64,000 bases of DNA from Cololabis saira (lineage: Eukaryota > Chordata > Actinopteri > Beloniformes > Belonidae). The notes below the pieces were generated by a model, which saw only the letters and a program-made list of their open reading frames with translations, searched no databases and was not told the DNA's origin. Positions 1 to 9,059 of this stretch are shown here, in pieces; the stretch's first letter is position 1; each line of letters opens with the position of its first letter. Where the stretch lies: the NCBI RefSeq assembly GCF_033807715.1, contig NC_084590.1:5137593-5201592 (forward strand), in the 5' to 3' direction. The position numbers and the translations under genes are program-made.

Positions 1-416
1 TTGTTTTTTTAAGCACAATCAACTACTACAAAGCTACTGATCATTTTCGTTCAAAGATTTGTAGAAAATCAAGGGAAGCGGAGGAGTTCAGCTCATTCAT
101 AAAATGCATAAAATAGTTTGATTATAATAGTTTGATGTTTGTTGGTAAAAGCTCCAGACTCTTGTTAGTCTTGTTAGGGCTGGTTAAGGCCCAGCTGACC
201 CCGGGGTTACTGATGCTGTCAGGATGTTTTCAGTCAGTCCACCCGGAGAGGCTATTGGCTTTACTCAATCTGCTGGTGATTGACACATTCATTTTACATA
301 TAAAAAACTCAAACCCATGTTTAACATCACACTTTAATACGTATCAGGATCTCTCCCCCCCCACCCTTTTTATTTTACTTTTCTTGTCTGAGTTACTCTT
401 GTGACTTTCAGCTTTT
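1..416. other. No gene seen
   Basis: AT-rich sequence with no recognisable domain, RNA gene or repeat terminus. A short open frame here has no coding character. Confidence 0.5.
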
Positions 417-420
417 TTAA

Positions 421-1079
421 CCCTTGTGCTGTCTTTGGGTCAAGGGAGGGTGAAGGGAGAGAAGAAGGGATGAAGGAAAGAAGGAAGTAAGGAAGAAAGG
501 AGAAAAGATGGAAGGAAGTAGGAAAGGGAGTAAGGAAGGGAGAAAAGATGGAAGGAAGGAAAGAAGGAAGAAAGGAGAAAAGAAGGAAGGAAGTAGGAAA
601 GGGAGTAAGGAAGGGAGAAAAGATGGAAGGAAGGAAAGAAGGAGGTAAGGAAGAAAGGAGAAAAGAAGGAAGGAAGTAGGAAAGGGAGTAAGGAAAGGAG
701 AAAAGATGGAACGGAGGAAAGAAGGGAGGAAGGAAGAAAGGAGAAAAGAAGGAAGGAAGTAGGAAAGGGAGTAAGGAAGGGAGAAAAGATGGAAGGGAGG
801 AAAGAAGGGAGGAATGGAAAGAAGGGAGAAAGAAAGTAAAGAAGGGAGAAAAGGAAAGAAAGAAGGGAGGGAAGAAGGAAGGAATGGATAAAATAAGGAA
901 AGAAGGAAGGAAAAGCAAAGAAGGTAATAAAGGAACGAATGACGGAAGGGAGGTAGGAAGAAAAAGGAGTAAAGGAGGGTAAAAAAGGGAGGAAAAGAGG
1001 AAAGGAAGAAGGAAGGAGAGAGCAGGAGGAAAGAAGGATAGAAGAATTGGGTCATTTTGACCCGAAGACAGTACAAGGG
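421..1079. mobile_element. TTAA-flanked piggyBac-like MITE with GGAA-rich core (copy 1)
   Basis: The element is bounded by TTAA at 417-420 and 1080-1083. Its ends are inverted: CCCTTGTGCTGTC on the left and GACAGTACAAGGG on the right. The right end also holds a small palindrome, GGGTCATTTTGACCC. TTAA target sites and a CCC terminus are typical of piggyBac elements, so that assignment is inferred. The interior is a degenerate GGAA/GAAA purine tract on the plus strand with no transposase. Long apparent reading frames across it are low-complexity artefacts (Pro/Ser/Phe/Leu runs on the minus strand). Confidence 0.75.
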
Positions 1080-1235
1080 TTAAGATTAAACAATGCAGAC
1101 AAACGTTTGTCACTTGAAAATGGTCATTTCAATGTCAGATTCATGTAAATAATGAATCTGACTTGAAAACACAAGCGTGTTTATCCAGGGGGTTGTGTTT
1201 CACGGTGTGTTGAGTTTGATGCTCGGGTAGCGTGT

Positions 1236-1290
1236 TAGTGTTAGTGTTACTGTTAGTGTTAGTGTTAGTGTTAGTGTTAGTGTTAGTGTA
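1236..1290 (+). repeat. (GTTAGT)n hexamer array
   Basis: About nine tandem GTTAGT units with one GTTACT variant. It differs by one base per unit from the vertebrate telomere hexamer, but is too short and irregular to argue a telomeric origin. Confidence 0.8.
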
Positions 1291-1371
1291 TACGGGACTT
1301 TATAGCCTCAGAAAATAAATACATAAGGAAAAAAAATAATAAAATGCATCTCTTACATGCTGGAGCCTCAT

Positions 1372-1620
1372 GGCAGCACGGTGGCTTAGTGGTTAGCACT
1401 GTTTCCTCACAGCAAGAAGGTTCCTGGTTCGACTCCCTGGCCCAGCAGGACCTTTCTGTGTGGAGTTTGCATGTTCTCCCCGTGCTTGCGTGGGTTTTCC
1501 TCCGGGTACTCCGCTTTCCTCCCACAGTCCAAAAACATGCATATTAGGATAATTGATGAATCTAAATTGCCCGTAGGTGTGAGTGTAAGTGTGTCTGGTT
1601 GTTTGTGGGGACTGCAGGTG
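1372..1620 (+). mobile_element. tRNA-derived SINE
   Basis: The 5' part has a tRNA-type A box (TGGCTTAGTGGTTAGCA) followed about 35 bp later by a B box (GGTTCGACTCC), the internal RNA polymerase III promoter. The body (TGTGGAGTTTGCATGTTC; CTCCCACAGTCCAAAA) recurs at 31061-31372, showing it is a dispersed family. Confidence 0.7.
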
Positions 1621-2349
1621 GAAACTAGCATTTCTGCTAAAGCCGGTGTATTTACACTGCTTAATGTAGTGTTAATTAATATGCATTGTCCCGTCTAAAT
1701 AAACTTTGAAACATGTATTGTAAGTTACAATACATACAATACTATTTTGCAATTTTCAGTTTCCACTTTTCTGGAATGTACTTGAAAGTGTTTTTATTTT
1801 ACTAAAAAAAAACAAATGTGTTTAAGACATAGAAAGTTTACAAAAAGTCCTGAAAAGCTTGATTATAGCTAACTTGAATTTAAGTTTGTGCCTTGTGGAC
1901 AATTCAATCATATTCCTATTATTAATATTGCACTTTACATTATCACTCAGTTATCAAAATAAACACAATTTTGTTGTTTAAGCTCATTTGTGTCAATTCA
2001 ATGATTCAGTCATAAACCAAAATCCAAATTAAATTGAAAAATGTTGCTTCTCGTGTCAAATATTGATATGCGATTAATTAATTACAAAGCCTCTAATTAA
2101 TTAGATTTTTTTTTTAATCGAGTCCCACCACAATTTGTAACTAAATGTATATGAATAAGAAAAACAATGCTAGACTTTTTTCACACTTTCTTCATAAATA
2201 ACAGAACAATTTGATTCAGTATCTTAACTTTACTGCAAAGCTATTTGCTTTTTACATCGACACCAATGGGATGGATTCTTCAGTGGATTTATGAAAACAT
2301 TTAATTTTATGCTTTCAAAGTAAAGTCTCAACTGAGTGAACATAGTATA
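1621..2349. other. No gene seen
   Basis: AT-rich unique-looking sequence. I see no splice-bounded open frame, RNA gene or repeat terminus. Confidence 0.45.
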
Positions 2350-2582
2350 CACGACTGTCTCAGAAAATTAGAATATTGTGATAAAGTTCTTTATTTTCTG
2401 TAATGCAATTAAAAAAACAAAAATGTCATACATTCTGGATTCATTACAAATCAACTGAAATATTGCAAGCCTTTTATTATTTTAATATTGCTGATTATGG
2501 TTTACAGTTTAAGATTAAGATTCCCAGAATATTCTCATAAAGGACTTTATCACAATATTCTAATTTTCTGAGACAGTCGTGG
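2350..2582. mobile_element. Palindromic mariner-like MITE, family M copy 1
   Basis: It starts CACGACTGTCTCAG and ends in the inverted CTGAGACAGTCGTG, with TA at the left flank. It has the same arms as the copies at 5.8, 11.4, 25.2, 33.4, 36.4 and 55.2 kb but lacks much of the central stem. There is no coding capacity. Confidence 0.8.
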
Positions 2583-3077
2583 ACATTTTAAGAATAGAGT
2601 ATCGTAGACTTTTCTTTTCTTTGACTTTGTGTAAGTCTTGTGAAATGCAACACCGAGGCATCAATAAAATGCAGGGTGCCAGTTAAAAGCTTTGGGCTGG
2701 AGACCACAGAACGGTGCGGGCCCCCGGCAGCCCACACTTGCCTGTTTCACTTTGTCAACAGACTTTATTTCTGCTGGGAGTTTTGATCACCACTTTGCCT
2801 GACTCGTCTGGGTTCAGTTACCTACGTAACCTTTCCGTGCACTCATCAGCGCGGAGCTGCGGTAAACAAATATAAACCAGAGCTGCAGTGAGTTTATATG
2901 CTGCTTAGCGGGGGAACTCTGAGCACTTATCTGCAGGTTTGAGGACGGGGTGATGGAGAGGATGAGACTGACGGATGTTTTTCACGGGGCGTGACTGAGC
3001 GGCGCCGCGGCTGCAGCAGCCCGGCGGTGCTGGTGGTGGTGTGTACGTTAACGTGGTGGCAGCAGGGAGCAGCAGCT
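2583..3077. other. No gene seen; GC-rich stretch
   Basis: The composition rises in GC towards 2990-3060 (a run of GCGGC/GCAGCAGC). No open frame or promoter motif is convincing. Confidence 0.4.
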
Positions 3078-3887
3078 AGGAATGGAAGATATTTTACCGT
3101 TCATGAAAAAAATTCCCCACGGTAAGAATTTGTCATCTCGAGGTAAAAATGATAAATTCCTGTTGATGACGTTTTGTGTAAAACTGATTTATGGTTCTAC
3201 GTTAAATCCACGCACAACGTACGTGAAGGAAGGAAGGAAGGAAGGAAGGAAGGAAGGAAGGAAGGAAGGAAGGAAGGAAGGAAGGAAGGAAGGAAGGAAG
3301 GAAGGAAGGAAGGAAGGAAGGAAGGGAAGGAAGGAAGGAAGGAAGGAGGAAGGAAGAAGGAAAGAAGAAGGAAGGATAGGAGGAAGGAAGGAAGGAAGGA
3401 AAGGGGAAGAAGGAAGGCCGGAAGACAGAGAAGGAAGAGAGGAAGCCTGAAACAGAAGAATTAGGTATTTACCTTCCCTATCCCTTCCTTCCTTCCTCTC
3501 ATCTCCTTCCTTCCTTCCGTCTTCCTTGCTTCTTCTGCCTTCCTTCTCCTTCCCTCCTGCATTGCTTCCTTCCTTCTCATGCTTCCTTCCTCCTCTTCCC
3601 TCCTCTCTTCGCTTCCTTCCTTCCCTCTCCTCCTTCCTTCCTTCCTCCTTCCTCCTTCCTTCTTCCTTCCTTCCTTCCCTTCCTGCTTCCTTCCTTCCTT
3701 CTTCCTTCTTCCTCCTTCCTTCCTTCCTTCCCTCCCTCCTGCTTCCTTCCTTCCTTCCTTCCTTCCTTCCTTCCTGCTTACTTCCTTCCTTCCTTCCTTC
3801 CTTCACGTACGTTGTCATCAACGGGAATTTATCGTTTTTACCGTGAGATGACAAATTCTTACCGGTAAAATATCACCCATTCCTAAG
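3078..3887. repeat. Fold-back element with GGAA and TTCC arms
   Basis: The outer ends are inverted copies: AGGAATGG at the left and CCATTCCT at the right, followed inwards by matching ATATTTTACC, AAGAATTTGTCATCTC and ACGTACGTGAAGGAAG blocks. The left inner arm is (GGAA)n at about 3220-3450; the right inner arm is (TTCC)n at about 3480-3805. The microsatellite is therefore inverted along with the TIRs and the whole unit could fold into a stem of several hundred bases. The left arm also holds an extra piece (ACTGATTTATGGTTC) that resembles the terminus of the small MITE at 55034. Confidence 0.75.
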
Positions 3888-3951
3888 AGAACCACATGTT
3901 CTATCTTTTTGTCTGCCCTCCCTCTCTCTCTCTCATTCACACACCACACAC

Positions 3952-4028
<77 letters not shown>
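3952..4028. repeat. (AC)n microsatellite
   Basis: An almost uninterrupted AC run. Apparent TH-repeat or CV-repeat peptides through it are artefacts. Confidence 0.95.
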
Positions 4029-4032
<4 letters not shown>

Positions 4033-4234
4033 ATCTCCTCTGTATCTATCACATTTCCAGCCTTTGATCAATGCCAGGGGCACGTGTGGTCAGAGTTTGT
4101 GTGTTTGGATGTGTAGTTCGCTAGTTTGCAATTGAGATTATAGACACGTTATCATGTGTGCTGCGCAAGAAGTGCATGATTGAGGCGTGTTTGTGTGTGT
4201 GCACACCAGAGCGGCCGGGGCTTTGATCTCCCAT

Positions 4235-4734
4235 NNNNNNNNNNNNNNNNNNNNNNNNNNNNNNNNNNNNNNNNNNNNNNNNNNNNNNNNNNNNNNNNNN
4301 NNNNNNNNNNNNNNNNNNNNNNNNNNNNNNNNNNNNNNNNNNNNNNNNNNNNNNNNNNNNNNNNNNNNNNNNNNNNNNNNNNNNNNNNNNNNNNNNNNNN
4401 NNNNNNNNNNNNNNNNNNNNNNNNNNNNNNNNNNNNNNNNNNNNNNNNNNNNNNNNNNNNNNNNNNNNNNNNNNNNNNNNNNNNNNNNNNNNNNNNNNNN
4501 NNNNNNNNNNNNNNNNNNNNNNNNNNNNNNNNNNNNNNNNNNNNNNNNNNNNNNNNNNNNNNNNNNNNNNNNNNNNNNNNNNNNNNNNNNNNNNNNNNNN
4601 NNNNNNNNNNNNNNNNNNNNNNNNNNNNNNNNNNNNNNNNNNNNNNNNNNNNNNNNNNNNNNNNNNNNNNNNNNNNNNNNNNNNNNNNNNNNNNNNNNNN
4701 NNNNNNNNNNNNNNNNNNNNNNNNNNNNNNNNNN
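4235..4734. other. Assembly gap, 500 N
   Basis: Exactly 500 Ns, which suggests a placeholder rather than a measured size. Its right edge falls inside family-A copy 1, so the gap hides that element's left part. Confidence 0.97.
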
Positions 4735-5174
4735 AAATTCAAAACAAATGCTGCTTCCACCAACTTTTCTCTCACCTTCTTGTAAATCTTCTATCCCGGT
4801 ACTTTCTACCGTCTACAAATGCAGAAATGTTCATATCCTTCATTACATTTATGAAGTGATTAGTCTCCTCCTGGTCTTGGTTTCTCCGTGTTTATAAGAA
4901 CTTCCTGGACTCAAAAGACCAGGATTCCTTGTGAACAGAACATGTGCAGAAAACAAATTCCTGTTCCGTTTGATGGGGATATTCTGTTTGGCGTTTACAT
5001 GACCCAATATTCAGGTTTTAAAAGAATTACCCAGGGGTCATATTGGGGTTTTTAAAAATAGGAGCAAATTCTGGTTATTCAAAGGGGTTATTGGTGTTTA
5101 CATGGCCGTGCAAATTCAGGTTATTGCCAATATTCAGGTTTTAAAAGGGTTATTGATGCATGGAAACACAGTCA
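4735..5174 (+). mobile_element. TIR element family A, copy 1 (5' part in gap)
   Basis: The sequence matches the interior of family A (compare 53332-53952) and ends in the family's terminal repeat, GATGCATGGAAACACAGTC. It holds the Myb/SANT-like remnant on the minus strand (revcomp of 4780-4900) but is broken in frame. Confidence 0.8.
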
Positions 5175-5485
5175 ATGTTTGCTGATTTCAATGCAGATCA
5201 AAGAAAAAGAGTTGGTGAACAAAGTGGTGCTTTTTTCTGTGTCGTCTCAGTTTGGGTGTTAGATTGCATCACAGGCCCCCAGAACCCAGAAAGGTCCATT
5301 ATGATCTCGCGCCAGGGCCGTGTGTGAAAGGTCTCGTCGTTAGCGTGTGGGGCTTCCTGTTGGGCGTGTGTTTAGGCCGGTCTGAGTAGATAATGGCCCT
5401 GGGAGTCCGAGCTGCGGTGCTGTAATGGAGACAGATAACCTAGCTTCACTGTAAACACCTGTCCATACAGTGTGATTCATAGTAT

Positions 5486-5498
5486 ACACACACACGCA

Positions 5499-5567
<69 letters not shown>
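5486..5567. repeat. (AC)n microsatellite
   Basis: A run of AC dinucleotides with a small CACGCAGA interruption at its left edge. Confidence 0.95.
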
Positions 5568-5568
<1 letters not shown>

Positions 5569-5847
5569 AAGGTGTTGCAGTCTGCTGGTCTAATGCGTGT
5601 GAATATGATGTCGTTGTTGTGTCTGTCCTTTATCGTTCATTGTGTGGCTTCAATTTGTATCACGTACTACAGAGGTTGTGGCCTTTAGCTCTGACAGAAT
5701 GGTATAAACAACTTAAATTATGCTTTTCCACCAACTAAGGCATTCTAAATACTGGAGAATCTAGTTTCTGACTACCCGTATACCATACCAAAAGTTTTTT
5801 GGGGGTTTTCTTTTTTTCTAAAATCCTAAAATGGGTGCTTAGATGTA

Positions 5848-6078
5848 CAGGACTGTCTCAGAAAATTAGAATATTGTGATAAAGTTCTTTATTTTCTGTA
5901 ATGCAATTAAAAAAAACAAAAATGTCATACATTCTGGATTCATTACAAATCAACTGAAATATTGCAAGCCTTTTATTATTCTAATATTGCTGATTATGTC
6001 TTACAGATTAAGACTAAGATTCCCAGAATATTCAAATTTTTTGAGATAGGATATTTGAGTTTTCTTAATCTGTAAGCG
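5848..6078. mobile_element. Mariner-like MITE, family M copy 2 (right arm lost)
   Basis: It begins CAGGACTGTCTCAG after TA and runs through the left arm and central loop. It then stops and abuts family-A copy 2 at about 6082. The right arm is missing. Confidence 0.8.
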
Positions 6079-6081
6079 TTG

Positions 6082-6374
6082 TAAGTTCTTCTAAACACGG
6101 AGAAACACAAGACCAGGAGGAGACTAATCACTTCATAAATGTAATGAAGGATATGAACATTTCTGCATTTGTAGACGGTAGAAAGTACCGGGATAGAAGA
6201 TTTACAAGAAGGAGAGAGAAAAGTTGCACGAAGCAGCATTTGTACGAACGCCAGACCAGATCAAGCTCCGCTGGAAGACGCTGAAAAAGGAGAACTACAG
6301 GGACGAGAAACAAAACCACTTCTACTGGGCATATTGAGCTTAACCCCAATTTTGACAGCATGTAAACGTAGTCT
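6082..6374 (+). mobile_element. TIR element family A, copy 2 (variant with extra coding segment)
   Basis: The start is truncated against a mariner-like MITE; the end is the family terminus (TGCATGTAAACGTAGTC type). Unlike the other copies it carries extra sequence at about 6250-6335 that extends the Myb/SANT-like reading frame. See the pseudogene entry. Confidence 0.75.
6096..6337 (+). pseudogene. Myb/SANT-like DNA-binding domain remnant
   Basis: Two adjacent frames read as one protein broken by a single frameshift near 6200-6211. The first frame gives QEETNHFINVMKDM, then FVDGRKYRD. The second (from 6212) gives REKLHEAAF, then [20 protein letters not shown] and a stop at 6335-6337. The order 'EE-T..FI..MK', 'DG+K.R.', 'V.EKL.E.GF', 'RT.-QI..KWK.LK..Y' is the pattern of the Myb/SANT-like (trihelix-type) proteins found as the second gene of PIF/Harbinger transposons and in host genes derived from them. 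Such proteins bind DNA and aid the transposase. The assignment is by eye. No DDE transposase is present, so the element is nonautonomous. Confidence 0.65.
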
Positions 6375-6394
6375 GTGTCACTCAGCTGGTCAGG

Positions 6395-6665
6395 GAATGC
6401 CCTGGGATCCCCCAAATGACCTAGACCAAGATACCAGGGTTAGGGAACTCTGGTCTACCCTGCTTAGACTACTGCACCCAGGACCATGGATGGATGGATG
6501 GATGGATGGATGGATGGAGGGATGGATGGATGTGATGGATGGATGGATGGATGGATGGATGGATGGATGGATGGATGGATGGATGGATGGATGGATGGAT
6601 GGATGGATGGATGGATGGATGGATGGATGGATGGATGGATGGGTTGGGTGGGCGGATGGATGGCA
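6395..6665 (+). mobile_element. LINE 3' end with (GGAT)n tail
   Basis: The block with TGGGATCCCCCAAATGACC and CTGCTTAGACTACTGCACCC followed by a long GGATGGAT array resembles the 3' end of fish RTE/Rex3-type LINEs, whose tails are GATG repeats. The tail has expanded to about 175 bp. The body of the LINE is absent, as expected for a 5'-truncated insertion. The clade is uncertain. Confidence 0.55.
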
Positions 6666-6669
6666 TTGG

Positions 6670-7897
6670 AAAGGGGCAGTCAAAGTCCAAATTTGTTTGA
6701 ATAATTATTCCCTCAAGAATGATTTGAATCAAAGAAATCATTGGACACCATGACACCCTGGACAGGTTGCAAAGCTATCAGAAACAAAAAAAAAAGACAA
6801 AAAACTATTTTAACTCTGTCCTTCACGAAATTTAAAATCGTCAATTGTTTTTGTTCGTTTTTGTTCACCTGAGGTTTTTTTCATCTTAAACCTGGAAGAC
6901 CTGGTTAGGATCAGATGAGTCTTTATTGAAAGAGGCTCTGCTTTCATATTCACATGACTAATAATAAATGACTAATGACTTACAAATGTTTTTGCTGGAT
7001 TTTACAATTGTACATTTCTCAAAACATTACTCCTACTTGGAAAACCTGGTTTCAGTAAGAATGAACTCTCTATTATATTAGGAAGTGCTATGTTCTTTAT
7101 GCAATTAATATTGAGCAATATAAAGGTGCAATAATTAAGTTTTGATGTTGCAAAGCTGTTTACGCACCCTGTCACAAACTGTAACCTCTTACATTTTAGC
7201 TGTCTTACCTAAAACACTTATTTATCCCTGTCAGTCATGAATTTTGAATAATTAGATTCTTTCCCTGCACACATTTCTGATTTAAAACAGTTATTTTTAT
7301 GGTTTTCCCTCTGTTTGGGTGATATGACCACTGAGCTGTCTCGCAGGGGTTAATAGGATTGCATTGACTGTAACGTCACAATAGTTTGATTTGTGATATA
7401 AATCTTGTACTCTGGGTTTGTGTAGACTCTTCAGCTCCTTTCATGTCTGGATCTGGTCTTCATTTGGTTAAGCAACAGCCCCATGCAGTTTGGGTGCATG
7501 GACTACTGTGCAACTCAAACTGTTGCTGCCAGGTTGCTTGTGTGTCTATGCACAAATCTTTGTGCGCACGCGCGCGTGTGTGTGTGTGTGTGTACATGTG
7601 CGTGGAAGTGTGCGTGGAAGTGTGCGGACGCCAGGCTGTCTCCAGTGGAGGAGGCCCAGTGTGTCAGTGTGGAGGTGGAAGGGGAGAGCAGGGCTAGTCG
7701 CTATAAATCAGGCCAGATTACAGAGGCAGAGAGGCCTGCAACTCCCTTCCACTACCCAGCGTCCTCTGCTTTATGTCAGCTGACACACACACCTCTAGGA
7801 CTACATGGTGTAATAGATTTTATTCTTGCCCCGGACACTAATGTCCTCGGCTTTTCTGATCCAGATTCAGCAGCCACTTTCGCCAGTAAATTAATGT
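6670..7897. other. No gene seen
   Basis: Mixed sequence with a short (TG)n at 7575-7595. Overlapping open frames at 7386-7970 lack recognisable domains and run through the TG tract. I do not call them genes. Confidence 0.4.
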
Positions 7898-8195
7898 GCT
7901 ATCAACACATTGTTAATACGATTTTACTCAATACTTTGTTCACATGTTTGCAAAACATCTACATTTGAATTTGATGGTGGAAAATGTCAGAAGTAATATC
8001 CAATGGAGCTTTTACACTAGTACCTACTCAGCCCGACTCGTCTCATCTTGCCCTCTTTTATTTTCAATACCCAGATCAGAAGTAGGAGGTTGGAGAAGCT
8101 GCTGTGACGTATTTGATAGTTTGATCAAAACGAAGAAGACAACAACTCTAAAGATGTAGAACCTGGAGGAGATGATAGATGTGCTGCTGGATCTG
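7898..8195 (+). repeat. Direct duplication, unit 1
   Basis: The block starting ATCAACACATTGTTAATAC and passing TACACTAGTACCTACTCAGC recurs at 8457-8735, an offset of 559 bp. Unit 1 breaks off after about 300 bp, where a piece of family D begins. Confidence 0.85.
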
Positions 8196-8205
8196 TGACA
8201 TTTTT

Positions 8206-8456
8206 TTTTTTCTCGTTTTTCTTCCGACGAAAGGAGGGCCTTTTTGCCCCCTTAAACGTGCCCTAAAAGTCACCAAATTTTGCACACAAGCCAATGTGAT
8301 ATTTAATGGTTTGCATTAATGGCCGTGGCCTAACGGCTCAACAGCGCCCTCTAGAAAACTTTGCGCCTCAAGCCCCACAATACGGTTTGACGCACATGCA
8401 CGAAAATCGGTACACACCTGTATCATGTCACAACTTAAAGAAAAGTCTCTTGGCGC
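8206..8456 (+). mobile_element. Family D repeat, fragment
   Basis: It starts at the CGACGAAAGGAGGGCC terminus, runs through AAAGTCACCAAATTTTGCAC and ends at CTCTTGGCGCC. It matches 50940-51178 on the same strand and 27600-28200 in reverse complement. No coding capacity is seen. Confidence 0.75.
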
Positions 8457-8735
8457 CATCAACACATTGTTAATACAATTTTACTCAATACTTTGTTCAC
8501 ATGTTTGCAAAACATCTACATTTGAATTTGATGATGGAAAATGTCAGAAGTAATATTCAATGGAGCTTTTACACTAGTACCTACTCAGCCCGACTCGCCA
8601 CGCCTCGTCTCGACTCGACTCATCTTGCCCTTGTTTATTTTCAACACCCAGATCAGAAGTAGGAGGTTGGAGAAGCTGCTGTGACGTATTTGATTGTGCG
8701 ACACAAACGAAGAAGTAAAGGCGCCAAAAACGGAG
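8457..8735 (+). repeat. Direct duplication, unit 2
   Basis: Second copy of the 7898-8195 block. It has an added CGCCACGCCTCGTCTCGACTC stretch and continues into the complete fold-back element that unit 1 lacks. Confidence 0.85.
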
Positions 8736-9056
8736 AACATGGATGAGTTGATATATCTGCTGCTTGTCCTGTGGCATTTATTGGATTTAAATTTAAAACG
8801 ACGCCATTGTTCTCCGAAGAAAAATGAACAAGAAGCCACGCGAGTGGCTCTTGAAATGATGTCACATCCTGACTCAGACGTCTGACTCCAACCCCCCGAC
8901 CAATCAGTGGCCTGTAGTGTGATGATGTCAGATACAGCCGACTCAGCAGCTTAGAACCTCGGCAGAATAGATACAGAAAAGTATCCCCCTAGTGGAAAGA
9001 GGCCAAACTGAGGCGAGGCGAGGCGAGTCGAGTCGGGCTGAGTAGGTACTAGTGGA
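8564..9056. mobile_element. Fold-back DNA element with CTAGTACC termini
   Basis: The left end (CACTAGTACCTACTCAGCCC) is inverted at the right end (GGGCTGAGTAGGTACTAGTG). Internal GAGGCGAGGCGAGTCGAGTC arms also pair. A short frame beginning MDELIYLLLVLWHLL at 8739 faintly recalls the Leu/Arg-rich start of Harbinger-type transposases, but it is too short to classify. Confidence 0.65.
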
Positions 9057-9059
9057 AAA

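Noticed and set aside
370..1113. Long overlapping frames rich in Pro, Ser, Phe and Leu
   Set aside because: They follow the GGAA/TTCC tetranucleotide pattern of the MITE core; same frames appear in each copy of the repeat (12.9, 19.1 and 45.5 kb).
1236..1290. Interstitial telomere
   Set aside because: The unit is GTTAGT, not TTAGGG, and there is no degenerate TTAGGG nearby.
3225..3805. CRISPR-like array
   Set aside because: The repeats are tetranucleotide microsatellites without spacers, and the window is vertebrate.
3818..4135. (CV)n and (TH)n peptides at AC/TG runs, here and at 5.5, 24.9, 46.4 and 52.8 kb
   Set aside because: Dinucleotide microsatellites, not genes.
4152..4897. Long frames with runs of X
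   Set aside because: Read across the 500-N gap; not evidence of coding.
6334..6756. Frames encoding (MDGW)n and (IHPS)n
   Set aside because: Pure translation of the (GGAT)n microsatellite.
8694..8885. Harbinger-type transposase start (MDELIYLLLV) in the fold-back element
   Set aside because: Only about 45 codons, no conserved motif beyond Leu/Arg richness; noted but not called.
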